Below, piece by piece: positions 25,642 to 35,640 of a DNA stretch of 64,000 nucleotides (its first letter is position 1; every line of letters starts with the position of its first letter). Under the pieces are notes generated by a model. The model did no database searches and was not told where the DNA came from. It saw only the letters and a program-made list of their open reading frames with translations. The DNA is taken from the NCBI RefSeq assembly GCF_003626695.1, contig NZ_RBAH01000015.1:62001-126000 (forward strand), written 5' to 3'. The translations under genes were made by a program, and so were the position numbers. The stretch comes from Paenibacillus ginsengarvi. Its GTDB lineage: Bacteria > Bacillota > Bacilli > Paenibacillales > NBRC-103111.

Positions 25642-25687
25642 AAGGACCTTCGTTCCCTATGCGGGATGAGGGTCCTTTTTGTTTTTG
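25642..25687 (+). terminator. intrinsic terminator of the kinase gene
   Basis: AAGGACC (25642-25648) pairs with GGTCCTT (25671-25677), with CCC/GGG nested inside and a long U-rich tail. Confidence 0.85.
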
Positions 25688-25723
25688 AGAGCCTTTCCAG
25701 CATCGAGCTTAGGCTCCAGCATT

Positions 25724-26803
25724 TCACGACTCTACGCTAACGTAGGAGCCGGCGATGTATCGTTTGGCGTCGCTTCCATAATAGTAGTACGAGATCAGCA
25801 CGCGGCCGTCGTCAAGCTGCACCGCGCTCGTATAGCCGATATCCCCGCCTAGTCCGTCCTCGCGCACAACCGTTTCTTCCGCCGTATCGATATTCGAGCA
25901 TTCGGGATCGAATACCGCGACGCGCACGCCGAACGGCTGATACCGGTAGCCGTAGCTCATAAAAACGCGGCCGTCGCGCAGCCGTAGCACGTGAAACGGG
26001 CTCGGCGAATAGATGTCGTGCCGAACCGGATCGCTCCAGGTGCGTCCGCCGTCCAGCGATTCGGCGGTGAACAGGGGCGAGCCTTTTTCGCCCTTGGGGA
26101 GCTGCTTCTTCAAGCTTCTAATAAAAAGAATCAGCTTGCCGGATGGAGTCACATACAAGTTCGGCTCGTGGAACAGGTACCCCTCCGCTGCCGGAACCGT
26201 GGCGATGGGCGACCAGGTTACGCCGCGATCTTCCGTGCGTGCGATGATCACATCGAACGAGTCCCCGGACTTGCCGTAAAGGGGGGCGAGCACGGAACCG
26301 TCCGCCAGTTCGGCGCAATTGCCGCGAATGGCCATGTCCGCTACCGGAATCGGGATCGGACGATCCCAGGTAGCGCCGCCGTCTGCGGAACGAAGCGAGA
26401 AGCTGCCGACATTCCGTGCCGCGTACCGGTCAAACACCGTATGCCAAATGCCGGTTGTGCGCTCCGGCGCCTCGTCCTTCTCGTATACTTTCCACATGAA
26501 GCAGGTGGCGAGCAGACTGCCGTCCATCAGCACGTTCAGGCAAGGGTCTTGAACGCCGTAAAAAAAGTCGTCGTAGAGCACATTGGCCCGCTCGCCCCAG
26601 CGGTCCCCGTCGGCGGAAGCGATCCAAACCGCTTTGGACGAAGGATCGACATGAGTGATGGAGCCGTGGGAACCGCTGCGGTCCGGAGCCTGCCGGAAGC
26701 CGAGCAGGAAGGAGCCGTCGCTGCGGCGGACGACGCTCGGAAAGCTGTTGTACTGATCGTCTTTATACAGCACTGTGTGATTCAAAACTCGAATCGAAGT
26801 CAT
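25724..26803 (-). CDS. sialidase/neuraminidase-fold (BNR) protein
   Basis: 359 residues with AAAGGGG before the ATG. It is a six-bladed propeller-type sequence with three Asp-box motifs (SADGGATW, EDRGVTW, SLDGGRTW) and an N-terminal arginine region (SFPSVVRRSDGSFLLGFRQAPDRSG). No signal peptide is present, so it is cytoplasmic or non-classically exported. Proteins of this kind may be exo-sialidases or simply act on other glycosides; not all catalytic residues can be assigned by eye. It is divergent from the giant glucan synthase gene, with a 293-base gap. Confidence 0.75.
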   Translation of the reverse strand: MTSIRVLNHTVLYKDDQYNSFPSVVRRSDGSFLLGFRQAPDRSGSHGSITHVDPSSKAVWIASADGDRWGERANVLYDDFFYGVQDPCLNVLMDGSLLATCFMWKVYEKDEAPERTTGIWHTVFDRYAARNVGSFSLRSADGGATWDRPIPIPVADMAIRGNCAELADGSVLAPLYGKSGDSFDVIIARTEDRGVTWSPIATVPAAEGYLFHEPNLYVTPSGKLILFIRSLKKQLPKGEKGSPLFTAESLDGGRTWSDPVRHDIYSPSPFHVLRLRDGRVFMSYGYRYQPFGVRVAVFDPECSNIDTAEETVVREDGLGGDIGYTSAVQLDDGRVLISYYYYGSDAKRYIAGSYVSVES

Positions 26804-27096
26804 TCGGATGTACCCCTTTCTTCTTCCAAACGAATGCGTGCGATGATTGCAAAAAAATCGGGAAAATGGCTCTGGCGTTTTGTGAGCACCTTAACTATAC
26901 CATAAATTGGGTAAACACATACCTGTAAAAGTTAAATTTAGTCTCAATAATTTATCCCGTAACACAATAAGAGACAATTTTAGCGGTTTGTCTTGTTCGG
27001 GACAGTAAGCTCGGCTGTTGCTCTCATAATTTTCCGATTGTTTGGGAATATTACTCAAATGAACTAATGGATGATCCAGAGGAATAAGGGGGACTC
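26804..27096. other. divergent intergenic region with inverted repeats
   Basis: It separates the sialidase-like gene and the glucan synthase gene. It is AT-rich. AGACAA-N-TTGTCT and GTCTC/GAGAC form overlapping inverted repeats around 26940-27000 that could be an operator or leader hairpin. No unambiguous promoter was found in either direction. Confidence 0.3.
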
Positions 27097-30000
27097 ATGA
27101 TTCCAACAGTCGAGCAAATGGAGCAACAAGCGCGAGAGCTCGCTCTAACACATCAACCTGGTCCGGCCAGCGCCTATTCGGCGGTGTCGGTCCGGCGGAC
27201 GTTTCGCCGCAATCTGGAGCTGCTGCGGGACTTTGCGTTCGAACTGAAGACGGTCGAACCGTCCGGCCTTCAGCCTGCGGAGCAGTGGCTGCTCGATCAT
27301 GCCGATTATATCGAAGCGGAGGCTTTTACGGTTCTCGCCGAGCTTGCCAAACGAACAGCCCACAGGCTGCCCCGGCTGCTGCCGGGAGCGGAGCCGCGCA
27401 TCCTCGCTTTATGTTCGGACTATATGAACAAGACGGACGGCGCGCTTGACGAAGAGTCGTTCGTCCGGTTTTTGAATGCGTATCAGGACGTATCGGTGCT
27501 GACGATTGCCGAGGCCGGTACGGTTCCGCTCTGGCTGCGCATTGCCGCCATGGACGGGCTGGCCCGGCTGATGCGGGGCGTCCGCGAGAGGCGGCGGTCG
27601 TTTACCGCCGTCGACAAGCTGCTGGAGCCCGTGCTGCAAGGCAGCCGCAAGCCGGATGCAGGCCGGATCAAGGATGCGCTTGAGGCGGCCGGCCATTCCC
27701 TCCCGTTATCCGTCCCGGTCGTCGTGCATCTGATCAGCCGGCTGAACGAATGGGCCGATGAGGCTGGGGAAGTGCGCGAATGGCTGCTGTGCAAGCTCGA
27801 AAACGGAGCGGACAGCTTGAACCGGATAACGATGTACGAGCATCAGCTTCAGGCTTCGTACGAATGGATGGCCGGCAATCTGATCCAGGCGCTGCGTACG
27901 GTATCCCGCTCCAGATGGGACATGTTGTTTGGCCGTGTGAGCGTCGTCGAAAGGACGCTGGCCGAAGAACGGGCAGGAACGTATACGCAGATGGACGCGA
28001 CGAGCCGGGGGACGCTCCGCAGACAGATCGAACGGCTGGCGCACGGGTATGCGATGCCGGAAAATGTAGTTGCGGAGCAAGCCGTTTTGCTGGCGGATCG
28101 GCATTTCGCAAGGCATCAGGCGGAAACTGGCGCCGGGGGCGGCAGCGAAATGACCGCCAGCGAGAGCGGCGTCGCGGACGCGGATGAGGGCGGCACGAAG
28201 GATAGCGAAGAAGGCGCGGCAGAGGGTGGAGGCAATAATACCGGGACCGGAGGCGGTTTATTAGGCCGCCTGCCGTCCCGTTCCTGTTATGCCGCCTATT
28301 ACCTGCTTGAGCCTGCCGGGCAGCGGCTGCTGCTCGCTTCGCTGCGCGAATGCGGGAAGCCAAGACGGCTGGCAGGTTTTAGGCGGGAGCGGACGGAGAC
28401 GCGTTCCTATATAACGGTATTATCCGTGCTATTCGCAGGGCTGCTCGTCTTGACCTTATTCGGCATCACTTCCGCCGGTGATGGCACGCGCAGTGTTCTT
28501 GTCTGGCTGGCAGCCGCTATTTTACTGCTCATTCCGGTGAGCGAATGGGCGGTCACGATTGTCCATGGCCTGATCGGGCGGCTGTTCACGGGCAAGCCGT
28601 TGCTTCGCTACGACTTTTCCAGCGGCATCGCGGCCGATGCGGCTACGATGACCGTCATTCCGGTCATCTGGTCGACCCCGGAAGAAGCGGAAAGCATGGC
28701 GGACCGGCTGGAGCTGCACTATTTGGCCGGCATGGACCCGCACATCGGATTTGCTTTGCTCGGGGATTACCCGGATGCGGATTCGGAACATACGGCTGCG
28801 GACGGTGCGATTGCCGAGGCGGCGATTGCGAGAATCGAGCAGCTTAACCGGACTTACGGCAACCCGGAAACCGGCGAAGGTCCGTTTTATTTGTTCCAGC
28901 GGGCACGGAAATGGAACGATTCTGAACAGGTATGGATGGGATGGGAGCGCAAGCGCGGCAAGCTGGTCGAATTTGTAGAGCTGCTTGGCGGCCGCGGCGA
29001 CACGAGCTTTTCCTGCCTCGCGGGAGACTGCTCGAGACTCGCAAGATTCCGCTATGTGCTTACGCTCGATGCCGATACGGAGCTGCCGATCGGCGCGGCG
29101 CAGCGGATGATCGGAACCATGCACCTTCCTTATAACCGGGCACGCCTGAACGACGAGGGGACGAGGATAGTTGAAGGCTACGGAGTGCTTCAGCCGAGAG
29201 TGGGCATCAGCTACGAAGCGGTAGCTTCTTCGCGTCTTGCGAGGCTTTGGTCCGGGGAGCCGGGCATCGACCCTTACTCGTTCGCGATTTCGGACCCGTA
29301 TCAGGATGCGCTCGGTCAAGGGATTTTTACCGGCAAAGGCCTATTCGATATCGCCGCCTTCCGGCAAGTGCTAAACGACCGGATTCCGGACAACCGCGTG
29401 CTCAGCCACGATTTGCTCGAAGGCGGCTTTTTGCGGGGCGGCTTGCTGTCCGACATCGAGGTTGTCGACGGTCATCCGGCAACGTTCCATTCGTATCAGA
29501 AGCGTCTGCACCGCTGGGTGCGTGGCGATTGGCAATTGCTGTGCTGGCTTGCTCCGCGCGTATCGGACCGGTGCGGCCAAAAGCGGCCGGTCGATCTGGC
29601 GCTGCTGACCCGCTGGCAAATCGTCGACAATTTGCGGCGAAGCTTGCTTCAGCCGGCCTTGCTGCTTCTGCTGCTCGGCAGCCTGCTGATTTCCGGAGGG
29701 GCGGGGGTGGCGCTGCTCGTGCTCGGACTCGCCACGATCGGCATTCCGGTCATCCGCGCGGTACTTGCTCCCGTCCGGCTCGCGCGATTCCCGCGCACGC
29801 TGCCGACGACAGCCGCGCAAGCGCTTGTGCTGTTGATTATGCTGCCGTATCAGGCGGTCTTGATGACCGATGCGATTATCCGCACCGTGTACCGGCTCGG
29901 GGTAAGCAAAAGAAAGCTGCTGGAGTGGACGAGCTCGGCCGAAATCGAACGGCGGGCCCATCCTTCGCGTTCCGCGATTTTGGGAATGGGCGGCGGGATT

Positions 30001-33000
30001 GCATCCGCGATTGTATTCGCCGCAGCCGCCCTGTTCGCTGCGCCGCCGGGCCTCCGCACGGCAGGGCTCGTAATTGCCGCCCTTTGGCTGCTCGCCCCCG
30101 TCGCCGTTCGCTACTTAAACGGCGCTCCTTCCGTCAGAAGCATCGGACTTCAGGAAAGGGAGCGAGAGCGGCTGCGCTTGCTCGCACAGAACATATGGGC
30201 GTACTACGAAGATTACGCCGGTCCGGCGGACAACTGGCTGCCGCCAGACAATGTGCAGATGGAGCCGCCTAACGGCGCAGCGCACCGGACATCGCCGACG
30301 AATATCGGACTGATGATGGCATGTACGCTTTGCGCCCGCGACTTCGGGTTTGTCGATACGCCCGGCATGCTGGATAGACTCGAACGTACGCTTACAACCA
30401 TAGAGCGGATGGAGAAATGGCATGGGCATCTGTATAACTGGTACGATACGGTATCGCTGCACCCGCTGCCGCCCGTTTATGTATCCACGGTCGATTCGGG
30501 CAACTTTATCGCCTATCTGGTTGCACTGAAGCAAGGGGTGCTGGAATGGGGCCGCCGCGACGATGCGCCGAACCGCGACGGCTCCTTAGCTTTACGCGCC
30601 GAACGGCTGGCAAAACGGATCGAGGCGGTCATAACAAATACCGATTTCCGCCCCTTGTACGATGAAAGCGCGCAGTTGTTCGCTCTCGGCTACCATGTCG
30701 GGTTGAACCGCAGAGAAAATATTTTGTACGATCTGCTCGCCTCGGAGGCGAGACAGGCGAGCTTTCTAGCGATCGCGTTCGGGCAGGCACCTGTCTCGCA
30801 CTGGTTTAAGCTCGGTAGAGCGATGGTCCTCTCCGGACGCAGGCCGACGCTGCTGTCGTGGTCGGGTACGATGTTTGAATATGTGATGCCGTCTCTGCTT
30901 ATGCGGACGTATCGGCAAACGGTATGGGACGCAACGTACCGGGGCGTTATCGACCGCCAAATCGAATACGGCCGCCAGCGGGGCGTGCCGTTCGGTATTT
31001 CCGAGTCGGGCTACTACGCCTTCGACTATGCGATGAACTACCAATATCGCGCTTTCGGCGTGCCGGGACTCGGCTTTCAGCGCGGGCTGGAGCACGATCT
31101 CGTGCTGGCACCGTATGCGGCGATTATGGCGCTCCCGTTTCGCCCCGAGGAATCGCTCGCTTCGCTAAGCCGGATGGAGGCGATGGGGGCGGTCGGAAAG
31201 TACGGCTTTTACGAGGCGATCGATTGTACGGCCTCCCGGATGCCAACCGACCGAAGCCATGTCGTGATCCGCAGCTTTATGGCTCATCATCTCGGGATGA
31301 GCCTGCTGACGCTCGGCAATATGCTGCTTGAGCGAACGATGATCGACCGCTTCCATGCGGACAAGCGCGTGCAGGCTGCAGAATTGCTCTTGCAGGAGCG
31401 GCTGCCGCAAAGACCGGCGATCATCAAGCATACGGCGACGGCGCAGCATGAACGGACGTATGAGCCGCTTGCCGGGACTCGCGTTCCGCTTCAGCAATTT
31501 ACGAGTCAAACCGAAACCCCGGAGGTGTGCGTCCTCTCCGGAGGAGCGTATACGACAGTAGTGTCCGACAGCGGCGGAGGCTTCAGCCGCTGGGAAGGTC
31601 TCGCCGTATCCCGCTGGCACGAGGACCCGGTGGCGGAGTCGCCCGGGAGCTGCCTGTACATCCGCGATGTGAGCACGGGGGACGTATGGTCGCCTTCCTT
31701 CGAGCCTTGCCGGACGAAGGCGGACGAAAGCAGTGTGCAGTTTGCGCTGGATAAGGCCGTTTTCACGAGGCGGGACGGGCAACTTGCGACAGAGCTGGAA
31801 GTGTGCGTGCCGCCGGGGAGAAGCGCCGAGCTGCGCAGGCTGACCTTGACGAATCACGGGGAAGAGACGCGAGTCGTCGAGGTGACGTCGTATACGGAAA
31901 TTGCGCTCGCTCCCCCCGCTGCGGACAAGGCGCATCCTGCATTCAGCAAGCTCTTCGTGCAAACCGAATACGACAGCCGGGAAGAGCTGCTGCTGGCGTT
32001 CCGGCGGCCGCGCGACGGAAAGGAACGGACGAAATGGGCCGTTCACGGGTTATCCAGCGGCTGCGAGTCGCTTGGCCCGCTCGAGTACGACACGAGCCGT
32101 TCTGCCTTTATCGGCCGCGGTCATACGCTCGCCGCTCCGGCCGGTCTCGAATGCCGCCTCTCCGAAACGGTCGGTGCCGTGCTCGATCCGGCGTTCGTTA
32201 TGCGCCGCCGCGTCTCGATTGCGCCTGGCGGCTCGGTGAAGCTGTTCGCGGTCACGGGAGCTGCGGACAGCCGCGAGGAAGCGCTGGCGGCTGCAGCGGA
32301 CTTCTGCGGCGAGCAGCAGGCGGAACGCGCCTTCCAGCTCGCATGGACGCACAGCCGGATCGATCTGCGCCACCAGCATATTACCGCTCACGAGGCGACG
32401 GAATATCACCGGATGGCGGCACGGCTGCTGTACCAGTCGCCACTGCGCAAGGAGCGGGAAGCCGGCATAGCCGCCATACGAGCCGGGCAATCCGATCTGT
32501 GGCCGCTCGGCATCTCCGGGGATTTGCCGATCGCGCTCGTCAAGCTTCAGGACAAAAGCCAAATGCCGTTTGCGCTCATGGCGTTGTCCGGACATGCGTA
32601 TTTGCGCCGCAAAGGAATCGGCTTCGATCTGGTCTTCCTGCTCGAGGCGGCCGGCGGCTATTACCAGGACATGCAGGAAGCGCTGCGGCGCGCTATTGAG
32701 CAAACATCCGACGGCGCGCCGACGCCTGGCGGCATTTTCCCGCTTACGGCGAGCACGTTGACGACGGAGCAGCTAGATCTGCTCTCCGCCGTTGCCCGCT
32801 TGACGCTGCGAGCGGACGGGCCCAGCTTTCGGGCGCAGCTTGCTCCCCGTTCGGCCCGCAGGGACAAGGCGGAGGCGGATTTGCCGCAAGGGGAGCTGCC
32901 TACGATCGAAGGGCTCCCGCCGGAGTTCCGGCTTCGTCCCGATTCCGATCCGGTTCCCGGGCGAGTGCCGGAAACGGAAGCCGGCGTCGGCACGGTCTCG

Positions 33001-35556
33001 AGCCGCGAGCTTTCCGCTTCGGACCCTGCCGCGCTCCCGAAGCCGGATTCGCTTCAGCTGTTCAACGGGTGGGGCGGGTTTGCGCCGGACGGGCGCGAGT
33101 ACCGGATCTTGCTGCAAGGCGGCAAATATTTGCCCGCCCCGTGGAGCAACGTGATGGCGAACCCGAGCTTCGGCACTCTCGTGACCGAGCTTGGCACGGG
33201 TTATACATGGTGGCGCAACAGCCGCGAGTTCAAGCTGACGCCGTGGTCGAACGATCCGGTGCTCGACACGCCGGGCGAAGCATGTTATATTCGCGACGAT
33301 CGAAGCGGAGAAGTATGGTCGGCGTCGCCTGCTCCGACGCTCGGCACATGCGCATTCGAGGTCAGCCACGGTTTCGGCTACTCGCAATTTGCACAGCGGA
33401 GACGGGATGTCCGGCACGAGATGACCGTATTCGTTCACCGGAGCGAACCGCTCAAGATCGCCCGGCTCGAGCTGAAAAATGAAGGGGACGAGCCGATTAG
33501 CTTGTCCGTTGCGTATTACTGCAATTGGGTGCTTGGCGTTCAAAGACAGGAGAATGCTCCCTATGTCGCCACGGAGTGGGATGCCGGGACGAACACGCTG
33601 CTTGCAGAGAATCATTATCAGAAAACGTTCCGCCATGCGACCGCCTTCCTGCACATGTTCGCGGAAGACGATGAGTGGGCCGGACAGACGCAAGCCGCGG
33701 AAGCGTCGCAGCGTGGGCTTTCCTACACAGCGAACCGGGCCGAGTTTATCGGCCGTGCCGGTACGATAGCTTTACCCGAAGGGATGCGGACGGAACGTTT
33801 GTCTAATAGGGACGGCGTGTTCGCGGACAGCTGCGGTGCCATTCGGATGAGCCTGACGGTTCCGCCCCGGACGGTACGAACCGTGTACGCGCTGCTTGGC
33901 GCCGGCGAATCGAAGGAGGCTGCACTGGAGCTCGTCCGCCTGCACAGGACCGGCGCGAGCTGCGACAAGGCGCTCACAGAGGTGCAGCAGTTTTGGCGCG
34001 ATCTGCTCGGCCAGATCGAAGTGGAGACACCGAGCCGCGAGCTGAATGTGATGCTGAACGGCTGGCTGTTGTATCAGGCGCTTTCGTGCCGCATGTGGGC
34101 CCGCACTGCTTTTTATCAGGCCGGCGGAGCTTATGGCTACCGCGATCAGCTTCAGGACTCGCTGGCGCTGCTGCATGCGGCTCCCGAACTGACGAGACGT
34201 CAGATCGTGCTTCATGCGGCGCATCAATACGAGGAAGGCGATGTCCAGCACTGGTGGCATGAGGAAACCGGACGCGGGATACGCACGAAGTATACGGACG
34301 ATTTGCTGTGGCTGCCCTACACGGTATCCCACTATGTCATTCATACGGGCGATGTCGGGGTTCTGGATGAGATCGCGCCGTTTCTGACAAGCGTGGAGCT
34401 GACCGCCGAGGAGCACGAAAGGTATGAGGAGACGGTTGTCTCGCCGCAGTCGGCTTCCGTGTACGAGCACTGTCTCCGCGCCATCGAACGAGCCTCCCGA
34501 TACGGGGAGCACGGAATCCCGCTTATGGGCATCGGCGACTGGAACGACGGGATGAACTCGGTCGGCGACGAAGGCAAAGGCGAGAGCGTATGGCTCGGCT
34601 GGTTTTTGATCGAGGTACTGCGTTGCTTTGCACCGATGTGCGAGCTAAAGGGCGACCCTGAGCTGGCCGGGAAGTACCGCGAACGGGCGCTACAGATCGG
34701 CGAAGCGGTGAACGAGAGCGCCTGGGACGGCGCCTGGTACCGCCGGGCGTATACCGACGAAGGCGCCTGGCTCGGCACCGTGCAAGGCAAGGAATGCCGG
34801 ATCGATGCGATCGCACAGTCGTGGTCGGTTATATCCGGAGCCGCTCCGGCCGAGCGGGCGACACAGGCGATGTTGTCGTTTGACCGCGAGCTTGTAGACC
34901 GGGCACTGTCGGTGGTGCGGCTGCTTACGCCGCCGTTCGATACGACGGAGCCGAATCCCGGCTATATTCAGGGCTACCCGCCGGGCATTCGCGAGAACGG
35001 CGCGCAGTATACGCACGGCGTCATCTGGAGCATTGTGGCCTGGAGCAAGCTCGGCAACGGGGACAAGGCGTTCGAGCTGTTCGATATGCTGAATCCGGTG
35101 GGCCATGCGAAAAGTCCGTCCGACGTGCGCAGGTATGCCGGGGAGCCGTATGTGATGGCCGCGGATGTGTATACCCGCGAGCCGGTAGCGGGACGGTCGG
35201 GCTGGACCTGGTACACCGGCGCTTCCGGCTGGATGTATCAAGCGGGTGTCGAATGGATTCTTGGCCTCCGCCGCGAACGGGAGAAGCTGTATATACGCCC
35301 GAGCGTTCCGGCCGATTGGCCTTCGTACTCGGTCCGCTACCGGTTTGGCGGCGCGTTGTACCGGATCGAGGTATTTCCATCCGCTGCGGACCGAAGCGGG
35401 GCGGATACGCCGGGAAGCGTAGTGGTCGACGGGAATATCGCCGAGCTTGAGGAAGCGGGAGACGGCTTGTACGTTCCGCTTGCCGACGACGGGCGGGAGC
35501 ATGAGGTTATCGTTACGCTCCCGAACGCTCGTACCGGCGGAGCCGTAAAGGTGTAA
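27097..35556 (+). CDS. cyclic beta-1,2-glucan synthase (NdvB/ChvB type)
   Basis: 2,819 residues in one uninterrupted frame, matching the roughly 2,830 residues of rhizobial ChvB/NdvB. Order: helical N-terminus (1-340), glycine/glutamate-rich linker (about 345-395), membrane helices (about 440-500), cytoplasmic glycosyltransferase 84 domain with the metal-binding DAD motif in YVLTLDADTELPIGAAQ (near 657), a second helix cluster (about 848-1010), a glycoamylase-like domain (about 1050-1450), and two GH94-type halves. The last half carries GIGDWNDGMN with its general acid Asp near 2482. The enzyme initiates, elongates, controls length by phosphorolysis and cyclises beta-1,2-glucan. In Gram-negatives the product is periplasmic; its place in a monoderm is unclear. 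GGGGG before the ATG sets the start. Confidence 0.9.
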   Translation: MIPTVEQMEQQARELALTHQPGPASAYSAVSVRRTFRRNLELLRDFAFELKTVEPSGLQPAEQWLLDHADYIEAEAFTVLAELAKRTAHRLPRLLPGAEPRILALCSDYMNKTDGALDEESFVRFLNAYQDVSVLTIAEAGTVPLWLRIAAMDGLARLMRGVRERRRSFTAVDKLLEPVLQGSRKPDAGRIKDALEAAGHSLPLSVPVVVHLISRLNEWADEAGEVREWLLCKLENGADSLNRITMYEHQLQASYEWMAGNLIQALRTVSRSRWDMLFGRVSVVERTLAEERAGTYTQMDATSRGTLRRQIERLAHGYAMPENVVAEQAVLLADRHFARHQAETGAGGGSEMTASESGVADADEGGTKDSEEGAAEGGGNNTGTGGGLLGRLPSRSCYAAYYLLEPAGQRLLLASLRECGKPRRLAGFRRERTETRSYITVLSVLFAGLLVLTLFGITSAGDGTRSVLVWLAAAILLLIPVSEWAVTIVHGLIGRLFTGKPLLRYDFSSGIAADAATMTVIPVIWSTPEEAESMADRLELHYLAGMDPHIGFALLGDYPDADSEHTAADGAIAEAAIARIEQLNRTYGNPETGEGPFYLFQRARKWNDSEQVWMGWERKRGKLVEFVELLGGRGDTSFSCLAGDCSRLARFRYVLTLDADTELPIGAAQRMIGTMHLPYNRARLNDEGTRIVEGYGVLQPRVGISYEAVASSRLARLWSGEPGIDPYSFAISDPYQDALGQGIFTGKGLFDIAAFRQVLNDRIPDNRVLSHDLLEGGFLRGGLLSDIEVVDGHPATFHSYQKRLHRWVRGDWQLLCWLAPRVSDRCGQKRPVDLALLTRWQIVDNLRRSLLQPALLLLLLGSLLISGGAGVALLVLGLATIGIPVIRAVLAPVRLARFPRTLPTTAAQALVLLIMLPYQAVLMTDAIIRTVYRLGVSKRKLLEWTSSAEIERRAHPSRSAILGMGGGIASAIVFAAAALFAAPPGLRTAGLVIAALWLLAPVAVRYLNGAPSVRSIGLQERERERLRLLAQNIWAYYEDYAGPADNWLPPDNVQMEPPNGAAHRTSPTNIGLMMACTLCARDFGFVDTPGMLDRLERTLTTIERMEKWHGHLYNWYDTVSLHPLPPVYVSTVDSGNFIAYLVALKQGVLEWGRRDDAPNRDGSLALRAERLAKRIEAVITNTDFRPLYDESAQLFALGYHVGLNRRENILYDLLASEARQASFLAIAFGQAPVSHWFKLGRAMVLSGRRPTLLSWSGTMFEYVMPSLLMRTYRQTVWDATYRGVIDRQIEYGRQRGVPFGISESGYYAFDYAMNYQYRAFGVPGLGFQRGLEHDLVLAPYAAIMALPFRPEESLASLSRMEAMGAVGKYGFYEAIDCTASRMPTDRSHVVIRSFMAHHLGMSLLTLGNMLLERTMIDRFHADKRVQAAELLLQERLPQRPAIIKHTATAQHERTYEPLAGTRVPLQQFTSQTETPEVCVLSGGAYTTVVSDSGGGFSRWEGLAVSRWHEDPVAESPGSCLYIRDVSTGDVWSPSFEPCRTKADESSVQFALDKAVFTRRDGQLATELEVCVPPGRSAELRRLTLTNHGEETRVVEVTSYTEIALAPPAADKAHPAFSKLFVQTEYDSREELLLAFRRPRDGKERTKWAVHGLSSGCESLGPLEYDTSRSAFIGRGHTLAAPAGLECRLSETVGAVLDPAFVMRRRVSIAPGGSVKLFAVTGAADSREEALAAAADFCGEQQAERAFQLAWTHSRIDLRHQHITAHEATEYHRMAARLLYQSPLRKEREAGIAAIRAGQSDLWPLGISGDLPIALVKLQDKSQMPFALMALSGHAYLRRKGIGFDLVFLLEAAGGYYQDMQEALRRAIEQTSDGAPTPGGIFPLTASTLTTEQLDLLSAVARLTLRADGPSFRAQLAPRSARRDKAEADLPQGELPTIEGLPPEFRLRPDSDPVPGRVPETEAGVGTVSSRELSASDPAALPKPDSLQLFNGWGGFAPDGREYRILLQGGKYLPAPWSNVMANPSFGTLVTELGTGYTWWRNSREFKLTPWSNDPVLDTPGEACYIRDDRSGEVWSASPAPTLGTCAFEVSHGFGYSQFAQRRRDVRHEMTVFVHRSEPLKIARLELKNEGDEPISLSVAYYCNWVLGVQRQENAPYVATEWDAGTNTLLAENHYQKTFRHATAFLHMFAEDDEWAGQTQAAEASQRGLSYTANRAEFIGRAGTIALPEGMRTERLSNRDGVFADSCGAIRMSLTVPPRTVRTVYALLGAGESKEAALELVRLHRTGASCDKALTEVQQFWRDLLGQIEVETPSRELNVMLNGWLLYQALSCRMWARTAFYQAGGAYGYRDQLQDSLALLHAAPELTRRQIVLHAAHQYEEGDVQHWWHEETGRGIRTKYTDDLLWLPYTVSHYVIHTGDVGVLDEIAPFLTSVELTAEEHERYEETVVSPQSASVYEHCLRAIERASRYGEHGIPLMGIGDWNDGMNSVGDEGKGESVWLGWFLIEVLRCFAPMCELKGDPELAGKYRERALQIGEAVNESAWDGAWYRRAYTDEGAWLGTVQGKECRIDAIAQSWSVISGAAPAERATQAMLSFDRELVDRALSVVRLLTPPFDTTEPNPGYIQGYPPGIRENGAQYTHGVIWSIVAWSKLGNGDKAFELFDMLNPVGHAKSPSDVRRYAGEPYVMAADVYTREPVAGRSGWTWYTGASGWMYQAGVEWILGLRREREKLYIRPSVPADWPSYSVRYRFGGALYRIEVFPSAADRSGADTPGSVVVDGNIAELEEAGDGLYVPLADDGREHEVIVTLPNARTGGAVKV

Positions 35557-35574
35557 GCCGGTACGACAGCAAGT

Positions 35575-35629
35575 AAAAAGCCTCTAAATCCGCTTGCCAC
35601 ATATGCGGGTTTTAGAGGCTTTTATTTTT
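35575..35629. terminator. bidirectional terminator between the glucan synthase and SGNH hydrolase genes
   Basis: AAAAAGCCTCTAAA (35575-35588) pairs with TTTTAGAGGCTTTT (35610-35623), with CCGC/GCGG nested inside. U-runs exist on both strands. Confidence 0.9.
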
Positions 35630-35640
35630 GAAAGATGGCT

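Noticed and set aside
25991..26905. Plus-strand open frame of about 304 codons opposite the sialidase-like gene
   Set aside because: Composition is typical of an antisense shadow, and the minus-strand gene has Asp boxes and a good ribosome binding site.
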